Assembly: GCF_002379095.1 (NCBI RefSeq)
Contig: NZ_NBZV01000002.1
Coordinates: 1-64,000 of the forward strand
Direction: 5' to 3'
DNA from: Polaromonas sp. AER18D-145
Lineage (GTDB): Bacteria > Pseudomonadota > Gammaproteobacteria > Burkholderiales > Burkholderiaceae_C
DNA: 64,000 nt
Part shown: positions 19,627-27,979 of the stretch, one piece after another
Layout of the letters: every line of letters starts with the position of its first letter
Numbering within the stretch: the stretch's first letter is position 1
Notes under the pieces: generated by a model
Seen by the model: only the letters and a program-made list of their open reading frames with translations
Database searches by the model: none
What the model was told of the DNA's origin: nothing
Position numbers and translations under genes: made by a program

Positions 19627-20274
19627 ATGACCAAGCTTCTGCACATCGACTCCAGCATCCTCGGCGGCAACTCCGTGTCGCGCCAGCTGACCGCCCAGAT
19701 CGTCGCCTCCTGGCGCGCCGGCCACCCCGCCACCGAAGTCAGCTACCTCGACCTGGCCGTGGACACCCCCAGCCACCTGTCGGCCGAGTCCTTGGGTTTT
19801 CGCATGCCCGCCGGCAGCGACCTGAGCGACGCGCAGAAGCGCGAGAACGCGATTTCCGAAGCGCTGGTGTCCCAGTTCCTCGCCGCCGACGCGATTGTGG
19901 TTGGCGCACCGCTGTACAACTTCTCCATCCCCACCCAGCTCAAGGCCTGGATTGACCGCATTGCCCAGGTCGGCCGCACCTTCACCTACACCGACAAGGG
20001 CCCGGTCGGCCTGGCCGGCGGCAAGACCGTGATCGTGGCGTCCGCGCGCGGCGGTGTGTACTCGACCAGCGACGCCGGCAATGCCATGGAGCACCAGGAA
20101 AGCTACCTGAAGACCGTGTTCGGCTTCTTCGGCATCACCGACGTGCGTTTTGTGCGCGCCGAAGGCTTGGCCATGGGCGATGCGGCCAAAGCCGCCGCCC
20201 TGGCTGCCGCCACCGCTGACATCGCGGCGCAAGCCACTGCCGCCAACGAAGCGCAGGCCGCACTGGCAGCCTGA
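19627..20274 (+). CDS. azoR: FMN-dependent NADH-azoreductase
   Basis: AzoR is a flavodoxin-fold NAD(P)H quinone/azo reductase. The 215-residue protein begins [19 protein letters not shown] (FMN phosphate loop), has [28 protein letters not shown] (flavin ring contact) and SARGGVYS, all diagnostic. Cellular role is probably quinone or electrophile detoxification. AAGGAA precedes the ATG. The divergent LysR gene is the likely regulator. Its terminator lies inside the 3' end of the convergent permease gene. Confidence 0.92.
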   Translation: MTKLLHIDSSILGGNSVSRQLTAQIVASWRAGHPATEVSYLDLAVDTPSHLSAESLGFRMPAGSDLSDAQKRENAISEALVSQFLAADAIVVGAPLYNFSIPTQLKAWIDRIAQVGRTFTYTDKGPVGLAGGKTVIVASARGGVYSTSDAGNAMEHQESYLKTVFGFFGITDVRFVRAEGLAMGDAAKAAALAAATADIAAQATAANEAQAALAA

Positions 20275-20289
20275 AAGGGCACAGCGGCT

Positions 20290-21696
20290 TCAGGCCGTTG
20301 ACGCAGGACGGGCGGCCTTGTGCCGCCCTTTTTTCTGCAGGGCCAGTGTTGCGCCCCACAGGACCACGCCGATCACCAGCAGCACGGCGGCGATCTTGTA
20401 CTGCACCGGGTCACGCCCCGTCCATGGCCCCACCAGAAAGGCGCAGGACATGGCACCGAGCACCGGCAGCACCAGCGGCGCGTGAAAATGCTTGTGGCTG
20501 ACCTTGTCCTTGCGCAGCACCAGCACGGCAATATTGACGATGGTGAATACCACCAACAGAAGCAGCGCCGTGGTGCCGCCAAGGGCCGGCACCTCGCCGA
20601 CAAAAGTAATCAGGCCAAAGGCCAACAAGGTCGTGAACGCAATGGCCACATAGGGCGTGCGCCGCGCCGCATGCACCTTGCCCAGCACCGCCGGCAACAC
20701 GCCCTCGCGGCTCATGCCGTAAACCAGCCGGCTGGCCATCAGCATGTTGATGAGCGCACTGTTGGCCACGGCAAACATGGTGATAAAACCGAACAACTCG
20801 ACAGGAAAGCCCGGCGCGCCTGCCTGCACCACCTGCAGCAGCGGGGTCTCACCTTCGGCCAGCTTCTCGGGCGGCACCAGCGTGATCGCCGCGATGGACA
20901 CCAGAACGTAAACCAGCCCGGTGATGAACAGGCCAGCCAACAGCACCTTGGGGAAGATGCGCGACGGCTCCTTGCTCTCCTCGGCCATGTTGACCGAATC
21001 CTCGAAACCCACCATCGCAAAAAAAGCCAGCGAGGTGCCGGCAATCACCGACCAGAAGGCGCTGCCGCCGTCGGCCGTCGCCTTGAACTGCATCACACGC
21101 GAGACGTCGCCCTGCCCCGTGCCGATGGCCCAGGCGCCGATGCAGATGATGATCAAGAGGCCGGTCAATTCCACACAGGTCAGCAGTACATTGGCCTTGA
21201 CACTTTCCCCGACGCCGCGGAAATTCACCGCCGCCACCAATGCCATGAAGCCCAGACCGACAGCGGTTATGCCGAAGCCGCTTCCCAGATCCAGGTTGAA
21301 GGCGCCGGCCAGGTTGGCCGCAAAGGCGCGTGACGCGGTGGACGCCGAGGTGATGCCCGAACACATCACAGCAAACGCCACGATGAAGGTGATGAAATGA
21401 ACGCCGAAGGCTTTGTGCACATACAGCGCCGCACCGGCAGCCCGGGGGTACTTGGTGACCAGCTCAAGGTAGCTGAAGGCGGTGATCAGGGCCACCACAA
21501 AAGCCACCAGAAAAGGCAGCCACACCGCCCCACCCACCTGCTTGGCGACCTGGCCCGTCAGCGCATAAATGCCGGTGCCAAGAATGTCGCCGACGATAAA
21601 AAGCAGCAGCAGCCATGGCCCCATGACGCGATGCAGGGCAGGCTCGGCCGCAGTGCCGCCCGTGACGGGTTTGCCGGGAACAGGTGCGGCGGCCAT
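20290..21696 (-). CDS. APC-superfamily amino-acid permease
   Basis: The 468-residue membrane protein has about 12-13 hydrophobic segments. Its first transmembrane helix carries the APC motif GDILGTGIYALTG (about 35-47), and the VGFEDSVNMAEESKEPSR loop (about 235-250) is the conserved region of the amino acid/polyamine/cation transporter type. The substrate cannot be told from the sequence. The last 15 or so codons double as the azoR terminator. It is followed on the same strand, upstream, by the FMN reductase gene only 3 nt away, suggesting an operon. Confidence 0.88.
   Translation of the reverse strand: MAAAPVPGKPVTGGTAAEPALHRVMGPWLLLLFIVGDILGTGIYALTGQVAKQVGGAVWLPFLVAFVVALITAFSYLELVTKYPRAAGAALYVHKAFGVHFITFIVAFAVMCSGITSASTASRAFAANLAGAFNLDLGSGFGITAVGLGFMALVAAVNFRGVGESVKANVLLTCVELTGLLIIICIGAWAIGTGQGDVSRVMQFKATADGGSAFWSVIAGTSLAFFAMVGFEDSVNMAEESKEPSRIFPKVLLAGLFITGLVYVLVSIAAITLVPPEKLAEGETPLLQVVQAGAPGFPVELFGFITMFAVANSALINMLMASRLVYGMSREGVLPAVLGKVHAARRTPYVAIAFTTLLAFGLITFVGEVPALGGTTALLLLVVFTIVNIAVLVLRKDKVSHKHFHAPLVLPVLGAMSCAFLVGPWTGRDPVQYKIAAVLLVIGVVLWGATLALQKKGRHKAARPASTA
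20310..20334 (+). terminator. Intrinsic terminator of azoR
   Basis: GGGCGGC pairs with GCCGCCC over a CTTGT loop and is followed by six T residues, 36 nt after the azoR stop. It lies within the 3' coding end of the permease on the other strand. Confidence 0.85.
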
Positions 21697-21699
21697 GAC

Positions 21700-22254
21700 T
21701 CAGGCGACCGCGTGCTTTTTCACAAAACCCACATAGCTGTCCACCCAGCCCTGCAGGAACTTGCGGCTCGCCTCGCCGATGTTGCCGCCTTCGTCAAACA
21801 GGCCTTCCTTGGCATGGACAAACGCTTCGGGCTGGCCCAGGGTGGGCACGTTCAGGTAGGCCAGGATGTTGCGCAGGTGCTGCTGCGCCAGCGCCGTGCC
21901 AATGGGGCCGACGGACGCGCCCAGCACACCCGCAGGCTTGCCGTTCCACACGCTTTTCCCGTAGGGACGCGAGGCATGGTCAATCGCGTTTTTCAGGACG
22001 CCGGGAATCGAACGGTTGTATTCAGGCGTAAAGAACAGCAGCCCTTGGGCCGCCGTGATCTCGCCCTTCAGGCGCGTCACCTGCGCCGAGGGGTTGCCGT
22101 CGTCATCCTGGTTGTAGGGCGGCAGGTCGTCGATGCGCACATGGGTGAAACTGAAATCCGCCGGGAACAGCTTTTCAAGCGCCAGCGCGAGCTTTTTGTT
22201 GAATGAATCCTTGCGAATGCTGCCGACGACAACGGCGATGCGGTAGTGAGCCAT
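21700..22254 (-). CDS. NADPH-dependent FMN reductase
   Basis: This 184-residue flavodoxin-fold reductase starts RIAVVVGSIRKDSFNKKLALAL (FMN phosphate loop) and has the FFTPEYNRSIPGVLKNAIDHASRP signature of the chromate/azo/quinone reductase (ChrR/YieF-like) family. The ATG follows AGGAGAAC. It lies 3 nt before the permease start and is probably the first gene of a two-gene operon. In vivo it likely reduces quinones; chromate activity is only a family association. Confidence 0.9.
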   Translation of the reverse strand: MAHYRIAVVVGSIRKDSFNKKLALALEKLFPADFSFTHVRIDDLPPYNQDDDGNPSAQVTRLKGEITAAQGLLFFTPEYNRSIPGVLKNAIDHASRPYGKSVWNGKPAGVLGASVGPIGTALAQQHLRNILAYLNVPTLGQPEAFVHAKEGLFDEGGNIGEASRKFLQGWVDSYVGFVKKHAVA

Positions 22255-22446
22255 GAGGTTCTCCTGAAAAAATGGTCTGACTGGCGGGACCCATGAAGGG
22301 GACGGACCATTATGCGAGGCGGCCCGACATTGCGCGGCGTGAGGACAAAACAGCAAGCGGATACCGCGATGGCCTTATGCCCGGGAAAACATCAATAATG
22401 GTTCGCCATCACCGCTTGCGCCCCCGACCCACATATTGGAAATACC

Positions 22447-23040
22447 TTGAACCCCAAAATCAAAGAGCTGCTCGGCCAGATCACCACGCTGGAAGACGAG
22501 CTGCGCTCCGCGCTGCGTCAGCAGGAAACGCAGCTTTTCTACCAGTTCAAGGGCAAACGGGTCGAATTCGAGGGATCGATCCGCGAGACGCATCGCAAAT
22601 TGAAACGCAGCCTGTGGCGCTGGATCGTGACGGACCGCCCGCAAAATTTTCTGACCGGGCCCATCATCTACAGCCTGATCGTTCCGCTGGCTGTGCTTGA
22701 TCTCTGCGTCACGTTGTACCAGGCCAGTTGCTTCCCGATCTACAGGATTGCCAAGGTGCCGCGGGCCGACTACTTCGCCCTGGACCGCCGGCACCTGGCC
22801 TACCTCAACGCCTTCGAGCGTTTTCACTGCACCTACTGCGCCTACGCCAACGGGTTGATTGCCTACGCGGCCGAAATCGTGGCGCGGACCGAGCAGTATT
22901 TCTGCCCCATCAAACACGCGCGCCAGCTGTTCAGCTCCCACTCACGCTACGAGCGCTTTCTGGCCTACGGCGAAGCCGCCGACTACCATGCCAAGCTCGA
23001 GGCGTTCCGCCTGGCGCTGGAAAAAGAGATGAAGAACTAG
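22447..23040 (+). CDS. Conserved hypothetical membrane-associated protein
   Basis: The 197-residue protein starts from TTG. It has an N-terminal amphipathic/coiled-coil part (KIKELLGQITTLEDELRSAL), a hydrophobic segment at about 72-95 (GPIIYSLIVPLAVLDLCVTLYQ) and a cysteine-containing motif FHCTYCAYANG near 125-135. I do not recognise the family. The HCxxC arrangement could bind metal or haem, but this is a guess. Its reading frame and codon use look authentic. Confidence 0.7.
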   Translation: MNPKIKELLGQITTLEDELRSALRQQETQLFYQFKGKRVEFEGSIRETHRKLKRSLWRWIVTDRPQNFLTGPIIYSLIVPLAVLDLCVTLYQASCFPIYRIAKVPRADYFALDRRHLAYLNAFERFHCTYCAYANGLIAYAAEIVARTEQYFCPIKHARQLFSSHSRYERFLAYGEAADYHAKLEAFRLALEKEMKN

Positions 23041-23092
23041 GGCCGGCCTGCGCCATGCCGGGCCGTGTCACCGTTTCCCGGAGGACAGTTGC

Positions 23093-23413
23093 ATGAAGTT
23101 CATTTTCGAAGTCCGCATGAAGCCCGGCTACACGGTGGATGAGTACGCCGCCGCCTGGATCAGCGCCAGTGAAATCATCCAGCGCACGCCGGGCGCGCGC
23201 GGCACTTACCTGCACCGCAAGATCGGCTCGCCCGACACCCTGCTGGCGATTGCCACCTGGGAGTCCAAGGCGCACCGCGATGCCAAGGACGACCGCCGCG
23301 ATGCCACCGTGCGCGCCATCCTCGACAAACACGCGCGCCATTGCGAGGTCACGGTGATCGGCGAATTTGAAGAGCCGCAGTGGTCGGTGCTGCCGGAACT
23401 CAGGGCGACGTGA
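23093..23413 (+). CDS. Small dimeric alpha/beta-barrel protein (ABM/YciI-like)
   Basis: The 106-residue protein has the layout of antibiotic-biosynthesis-monooxygenase-like ferredoxin folds: MKFIFEVRMKPGYTVDEYAAAW, then a helix and LLAIATWESKAHRDA. Such proteins range from monooxygenases to lyases, and no catalytic residues are identifiable. GGAGGACAG precedes the ATG. Its 3' end overlaps the convergent BON-domain gene by 14 nt. Confidence 0.65.
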   Translation: MKFIFEVRMKPGYTVDEYAAAWISASEIIQRTPGARGTYLHRKIGSPDTLLAIATWESKAHRDAKDDRRDATVRAILDKHARHCEVTVIGEFEEPQWSVLPELRAT

Positions 23414-23933
23414 GCGTCCTGTAGGGCGCCGGTGCCTTGGGCCCAGTCGACGCATTGACCAGCACCTGCTCGACGTCGGGCACACCTTTCGCCCAGGCCT
23501 GCAGCACGGCCACGCGGCGCCGGTCGGGGACACAGCCCTCAATGAACACCATGCGCCGCTGCACCGTCACCCACAGGCTGCTGCCGGTGACGGGCTTGAG
23601 CGCTCCCACGCGGGCCTGGAGGGCCCGGGCAATGTCCTGGTCGTAGGCATAGGCGTTGGAGCGTGCGCATCGGCCGGCCAGCCAACAACTGGTGCCGCGC
23701 TCGGCCCGGTCATGCGCTTCGGCACGCTGCTCTGCTGCGGTCAAGTCAGGGCCAAGCGGCACCGGGCAGCGTGGCGCCTGGGCGGCGATCTGGAAGAAGG
23801 GATCGTTGAACCAGTTGCGGCGCTCCGCCGCGTCTTGGGCCAGACAAGGCATCGGCCCCAGAAGCAGCGCCAGATGCAGCGGCCAGCACAGCACGATGCA
23901 TCGGAAACGTTGATGGTCATGGTGATGGTGCAT
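23400..23933 (-). CDS. Exported BON-domain protein
   Basis: The 177-residue protein has a His-rich N-terminus (MHHHHDHQR), a signal peptide core ending near CLAQ (about 32) and a C-terminal BON-like domain (DQDIARALQARVGALKPVTGSSLWVTVQRRMVFIEGCV is broken over residues 98-135). BON domains bind membranes and occur in periplasmic proteins such as OsmY. The position of the signal core relative to the start leaves the exact ATG uncertain. The role is unknown. Confidence 0.7.
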   Translation of the reverse strand: MHHHHDHQRFRCIVLCWPLHLALLLGPMPCLAQDAAERRNWFNDPFFQIAAQAPRCPVPLGPDLTAAEQRAEAHDRAERGTSCWLAGRCARSNAYAYDQDIARALQARVGALKPVTGSSLWVTVQRRMVFIEGCVPDRRRVAVLQAWAKGVPDVEQVLVNASTGPKAPAPYRTLTSP

Positions 23934-24123
23934 GCTGCCCTCCCGTCAAAATCGCACCGCACCGGTGCTTCATCCGACCCTGCCAAAGGCCGGCAAGTCC
24001 GGCAAACCAGGAAACCGGAATACCGTTGCACATCTTGTCAAAAAATCGGGGGCTTAGTGGTTTCTCCCAGTCTGTACGTCCCGCAGATGCTCCGCTATTC
24101 TCGAATTTTTTAAGGAGGGATGC

Positions 24124-24381
24124 ATGGAATCGTCTTTAAAAGTCGAAGACCACGGCGACTGGCTCAGCTTCGGGATATCACACGCTGGCAGAGTCATTCC
24201 TGTCAAAATTTCCCGGGCAGCGATGGAGGAGCACTTCGACGCGACCCAAGGGTCGGACTCGCTGAAAAAAGCCTATGCGCTCGACGCCGAGATGATTCAC
24301 GCCCGTGCTGCCGACCACATCGTGGCGGGCGCCAGCTACACGCCGGACCATCCACTGGTGCTGGGGAGCGAACACTTCTAG
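24124..24381 (+). CDS. DUF1488-like small protein
   Basis: The 85-residue product resembles DUF1488: a central VIPVKISRAAMEEHFDA, then a helix ending ARAADHIVAG and a final VLGSEHF. A strong AAGGAGG ribosome site lies 5 nt before the ATG. The function of DUF1488 is unknown. It stands alone between short gaps. Confidence 0.65.
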   Translation: MESSLKVEDHGDWLSFGISHAGRVIPVKISRAAMEEHFDATQGSDSLKKAYALDAEMIHARAADHIVAGASYTPDHPLVLGSEHF

Positions 24382-24494
24382 TCTCGCGGTTCCCGGAACA
24401 CAGGGCACTTGCCGACGCAGTGACCACTTTCACCTGAAAGCCCGCGGCTACCGCATGCGCCGGTGAGGCTCTGAACACTTCGTTCTTTGCTCCG

Positions 24495-24545
24495 TTTTTT
24501 ATAGCAAATTACGCCCGTTTGATAAGGGCTAGCGCCCGATTTTTC
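24495..24545. repeat. GATAGC-family repeat downstream of alkB
   Basis: It contains TTTATAGCAAATTACGCCCG and GATAAGGGCTAGCGCC before a T-run. It lies just after the alkB stop and may also act as a transcription barrier. Confidence 0.55.
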
Positions 24546-24554
24546 CTGTAAAAC

Positions 24555-25205
24555 TCAACCCGCGCGGCGAAACGTCAGGTTGATGCGCTGGCGGCCCAGC
24601 AGCGCGTGTTCGCCATCGGCCAGTGGTGCCACGCCATGAAAGGCCAGCCGCGCCGGCCCGCCCCAGACCACCACATCACCATGCTGCAGCCGATGGCGCT
24701 GCGGCTTGTCCTTGCGACTGGCCGTGCCGAACAGGAACACGGCGGGCAGGCCCAGCGACACCGAGACGATGGGGGCGGAGAAATCCTGCTCGTCCCGGTC
24801 CTGGTGGAGCGAGAGCCGAGCGCCCGGCTCGTAACGGTTGACAAGGCAGGCGTCGGGCTCGAAGTGGGGAAACCCGGCCTGCGCTGCCGCGCGCGCGGCC
24901 AGGTTCCGCAAAGTCGCGGGCATGGCGGGCCAGGGCCGGCCCGACAGCGGGTCCAGCGCGTCGTAGCGGTAGCCGCTGCGGTCCGACACCCAGCCCAGCG
25001 CGCCGCAATTGCTCATGGCCACCGACATGGTATAGCCCCCCGGCGTGACCAGATGGCGAAACGGCGACTGGCGGGTGACCTCGGCGATGGCTTGTTGCAG
25101 GGCTGCGCCCTCCTCGCCTGCGAAACCGTGCAGCAACGCGGCACCGGGTGCCAGCGTTTCACGCGACACCGCCACGGGCAACTCGTCAAAAAGATCGGCG
25201 GTCAA
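24555..25205 (-). CDS. alkB: Alkylated DNA repair dioxygenase AlkB
   Basis: AlkB is a 2-oxoglutarate/Fe(II) dioxygenase that removes N1-methyladenine and N3-methylcytosine lesions. The 216-residue protein has the iron ligands H134, D136 (SLHQDRDE) and H190 (LAFHGV) and the 2-oxoglutarate arginines in GRQRINLTFRR, all three residues offset from E. coli AlkB. No Ada box is seen upstream. It follows another 2-oxoglutarate oxygenase gene by 25 nt on the same strand, so the two probably share a promoter. Confidence 0.94.
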   Translation of the reverse strand: MTADLFDELPVAVSRETLAPGAALLHGFAGEEGAALQQAIAEVTRQSPFRHLVTPGGYTMSVAMSNCGALGWVSDRSGYRYDALDPLSGRPWPAMPATLRNLAARAAAQAGFPHFEPDACLVNRYEPGARLSLHQDRDEQDFSAPIVSVSLGLPAVFLFGTASRKDKPQRHRLQHGDVVVWGGPARLAFHGVAPLADGEHALLGRQRINLTFRRAG

Positions 25206-25230
25206 GCGTTCTCCTGCGTAAATTCAGGCG

Positions 25231-25944
25231 CTACTGTGCGTCATGAAAAATCACACCCAGCGTGTGGCGATGGCCCGAGCGTACCGTGCTGACGCCGTGG
25301 CGCATGTTGACCCTGTAAAAACCCCTGCAGCCCTGCACCGGCCGGTGGTGCACGGCAAACACCACGGCGTCGCCCTGGCTGAGCGGCACCACCTCGGGGC
25401 GGGACTGCATGCGCGGGCGCTGCTCGGTCAGCACAAACTCGCCGCCGGTGAAGTCATCCCCCGGCCGCGACAGCAGCACCGCCACCTGCAGCGGAAACAC
25501 ATGTTCACCATACAAATCCTGGTGCAGGCAGTTGTAGTCGCCTTCTGCGTACTGCAGCAACAAGGGTGTCGGCCGCGTCTGGCCGGCCGCATGGCAGCGC
25601 GCCAGAAACTGCGCATGGTCGGGCGGATAACGCACGGCGATGCCCATGGCTTCGTTCCAGCGGTTGGCCACGTCCACCAGCCGCGGGTACAGCGCGCTAC
25701 GCAATTGCTGAACCAGCTCCGGCAGCGGGTAGCTGAAGTACTGGTATTCGCCCTGGCCAAAGCCGTGCCGCGCCATCACGACGCGGCTGCGAAACAGCGC
25801 GCCTTGCCGGTAAAGCCCGGCGGTTGCCGCACACTGGGCAGGGGTCAGCAGCTGCGGCAACACGGCGCTGCCGCGCGTCTGCAGTTCTTCGGTCAGTGCC
25901 GGCCAGCCGGTTCCGGCCGGCCGGTACGTCAACAAGGTGTTCAT
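25231..25944 (-). CDS. 2OG-Fe(II) oxygenase family protein
   Basis: The 237-residue protein has the double-stranded beta-helix motif with ligands in LHQDLYGEHVFPLQVAVLLS (HxD) and the distal His in the C-terminal RHGVSTVRSGHRHTLGVIFHD, where R/H pairs also hold 2-oxoglutarate. The GGEFVLTEQRPRMQSRPEVVPL block is typical of the group sometimes found beside ada/alkB genes. The substrate is unknown, but the AlkB neighbour suggests a damage- or modification-related role. The chosen ATG gives MNTLLTYRPAG. Confidence 0.83.
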   Translation of the reverse strand: MNTLLTYRPAGTGWPALTEELQTRGSAVLPQLLTPAQCAATAGLYRQGALFRSRVVMARHGFGQGEYQYFSYPLPELVQQLRSALYPRLVDVANRWNEAMGIAVRYPPDHAQFLARCHAAGQTRPTPLLLQYAEGDYNCLHQDLYGEHVFPLQVAVLLSRPGDDFTGGEFVLTEQRPRMQSRPEVVPLSQGDAVVFAVHHRPVQGCRGFYRVNMRHGVSTVRSGHRHTLGVIFHDAQ

Positions 25945-26057
25945 GGCGGGTGAGTGTCCTGGAGAAAACCCAAGCGTAGGCCAAGGGCCGCCGTCAGGCT
26001 CGCCGGAACCGGACATCGCGCCGATTCAGCACAGGGGGCGGGGATGCCCCGATTTTA

Positions 26058-26117
26058 TGCATGAAATCGGCTTCCAGCCCAATGAACACGGGCGCCAGCA
26101 GCTACTTTACTGATAGC
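26058..26117. repeat. GATAGC-family repeat at the end of a hypothetical gene
   Basis: The copy runs from ATTTTATGCATGAAATCGGC to CAGCAGCTACTTTACTGATA. It supplies the last codons and stop of the minus-strand hypothetical gene. Confidence 0.6.
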
Positions 26118-26566
26118 GTGGCGGGGGCGCCCTGCAAGCCGGCGGTGCCGGCGCCGGCCAGCCCCAGCATGGCGAGGAAACGATGGCCGAACCTGCTGGC
26201 GCCGGATCTCGCGGCATCCACCGGCACAGGCAGCCGGCCAGCGGGCCGGCTATCCGCAAACTCCGGCAGGCAGCCAGCCAGTTCCTCAAAACCGGCCACG
26301 ATGCGCGGGCCGACCCACAGCCGCACCCAGCGCGCCATGGCCACGCGCTGGTCACCCATGCGCAGGCTGGCCGCAAAATGCGGCGTGGCGAAGGACCTGG
26401 CGACCTGCCGCTCGACAAAAGGCGTGGCTTCGTCGGCCACCCAGTCCAGGAACATGGGCGACAAGCTCTGCGGGCTGCCGCAGATGAGCTCAAACACCAG
26501 CTCGTCCAGCGCAGAAACAGCGGTGAGACAAACCTCTTTGAGGCCAATGGTGTTGGTGCGAATCAT
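26102..26566 (-). CDS. Hypothetical protein
   Basis: The 154-residue product has a well-behaved first 105 residues (KEVCLTAVSALDELVFELIC, WVADEATPFVERQVARSF, MARWVRLWVGPRIVAGFEEL), mostly helical, followed by a looser Ala/Gly-rich tail. I recognise no domain. The final LSVK and the stop come from a GATAGC-family repeat, so the original 3' end may have been altered. GGAGAACC precedes the ATG. Confidence 0.6.
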   Translation of the reverse strand: MIRTNTIGLKEVCLTAVSALDELVFELICGSPQSLSPMFLDWVADEATPFVERQVARSFATPHFAASLRMGDQRVAMARWVRLWVGPRIVAGFEELAGCLPEFADSRPAGRLPVPVDAARSGASRFGHRFLAMLGLAGAGTAGLQGAPATLSVK

Positions 26567-26759
26567 GACGGTTCTCCGGAAAAATCAGCCAGCGGCAGGC
26601 CTGTCAACCCGTGCCCCCGCCTGCATCCGTACCGGCGGACATGCGCCGGGACAACAAGCGTGATTTTTTGAAGGACAAGCAGCAGAGCCATACCTGCTTA
26701 ACGGCAGGCTGCCGGACAAGTTGAGGGCCAGGCGCAGGCCCGGCCACGCAGCACAGGCT

Positions 26760-27197
26760 TCAGCCGGTGTGCGACCGCGTCCAGCGCACGATGTCGGCGG
26801 CGCCCATGGCACCGGGCTGGCGCGCAACCTCGCGGCCGTTCACGAACAGCGCCAGCGTGGGAATGCTACGGATGTTGAAGCGTGCGCCCAGACTGCGGGC
26901 GGCCTCGGTGTCCACCTTGGCCACGCGAACCGCGGGCTCCAGCTGCGCGGCGGCCTGTTGATAGGCCGGCGCCATCTGCAGGCAGGGGCCGCACCAGGGC
27001 GCCCAGAAATCGACCAGTACCGGGATCTGGTTGCGCGTGATGTGGCGGTCAAATGCCGCTTCGTCGAGGTTGACCGGCTGCCCGGTGAACAGCGCCTTGT
27101 GGCAGCTGCCGCAGTCCGGCGCCTTGGCCAGGTCCGCGCTTTTGACGCGGTTGGTCGTGTGGCAGTGTGGACACACGATGTGCAGGGAATCCGTCAT
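26760..27197 (-). CDS. trxC: Thioredoxin 2 (TrxC)
   Basis: TrxC is the zinc-containing cytoplasmic thioredoxin. The 145-residue protein has the N-terminal zinc site CPHC and CGSC (residues 9-12 and 29-32) and the active site WCGPC with C69 and C72, plus the cis-Pro loop RSIPTLALFVNG. Roles include oxidative-stress defence and supplying electrons to reductases. The ATG is preferred to an upstream frame for its length. The next gene upstream ends 23 nt away. Confidence 0.95.
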   Translation of the reverse strand: MTDSLHIVCPHCHTTNRVKSADLAKAPDCGSCHKALFTGQPVNLDEAAFDRHITRNQIPVLVDFWAPWCGPCLQMAPAYQQAAAQLEPAVRVAKVDTEAARSLGARFNIRSIPTLALFVNGREVARQPGAMGAADIVRWTRSHTG

Positions 27198-27220
27198 CTG
27201 TACCCCGTCGGCGGCCTGAA

Positions 27221-27454
27221 TCAGCTGTTGTTGGCTTCGTCCAGCGCCTTGCACGACGGTGCGCATACGGCGTGGGACTTGCCCAGCACCTTGCGAGTGC
27301 CCATCTGCGAGCGGGGACGGTGTTTGCCGCACATGAAGCACGACATCGTGGCAGCACCGAAAGAAGCGGACGCGACAAACGGGGAGCCCGACACCTTGGA
27401 TTTGTAACGCAGTCCGTCGGCAAGGACGGTGGTTTTGGCATCAGCTCTGGCCAT
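27221..27454 (-). CDS. Small cysteine-containing hypothetical protein
   Basis: The 77-residue protein has the motif CFMCGKHRPRSQM (about 39-51) and a later CAPSC (64-68), a likely zinc-binding arrangement. The N-terminal half is basic (ARADAKTTVLADGLRYKSK). I do not recognise the family. It overlaps the upstream gene by 14 nt and is followed by trxC, so the three may form one transcript. Confidence 0.6.
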   Translation of the reverse strand: MARADAKTTVLADGLRYKSKVSGSPFVASASFGAATMSCFMCGKHRPRSQMGTRKVLGKSHAVCAPSCKALDEANNS

Positions 27455-27794
27455 GGGTGTTTCCTTGGTTGGGTTGGCGCATTGCGCGCTCTATGGCTTG
27501 CCTGGCCTGCCGTTCGGCAGCCAGCGCCGGATCCAGCGGCGAGCGGCACAGGCCCGCATGCTGGTAGAAGACATTTTCGTACAATTCGGCCGCGGCCGGG
27601 TGGGTGTCGAGCAAAGCACCCAATTCGCGACCGGGCTCTACGCCGCCCAGCGCCTGCACCAGATGGGTCACCACCGAGCGGTATTGCTCCGGACCGACCG
27701 GAACGGTACTGTGCTCCAGCCGCTCAAGCAGCTCAGCCAGCACGTGCGTCACGGTCAGGTCGGCACTGAAAGAAGGGGTTTGGGTCGTGTTCAT
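27441..27794 (-). CDS. Hypothetical protein
   Basis: The 117-residue product is mainly helical (VTHVLAELLERLEHSTVPVG; PEQYRSVVTHLVQALGGVEPG; LDTHPAAAELYENVFYQHAGLCRSPL) with no recognisable domain. The start (MNTTQTPSFS) was chosen because the longer frame runs back through a GATAGC-family repeat. It overlaps the following small gene by 14 nt. Confidence 0.6.
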   Translation of the reverse strand: MNTTQTPSFSADLTVTHVLAELLERLEHSTVPVGPEQYRSVVTHLVQALGGVEPGRELGALLDTHPAAAELYENVFYQHAGLCRSPLDPALAAERQARQAIERAMRQPNQGNTHGQS

Positions 27795-27855
27795 GCCTTC
27801 AAAACTGGGGGCTTTTGGCCGAAAAACAAGCCGGAATGCACCGACCCCGCGGCTT

Positions 27856-27910
27856 ACTATTCTTTTGATAGCTGACAGCGACCGTCCAACAAGGGCTGAA
27901 GGCTTGTTTC
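27856..27910. repeat. GATAGC-family repeat
   Basis: This copy reads TCTTTTGATAGCTGACAGCG, then AAGGGCTGAAGGCTTG. It lies between the methyltransferase and the hypothetical gene. Confidence 0.6.
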
Positions 27911-27979
27911 GCTTCAAAAAACTGCTCCCGTCAGGATGCCTGCAGCGGGTTGCGTGCCGGGCCGTCTTTTGGGGCCCCG

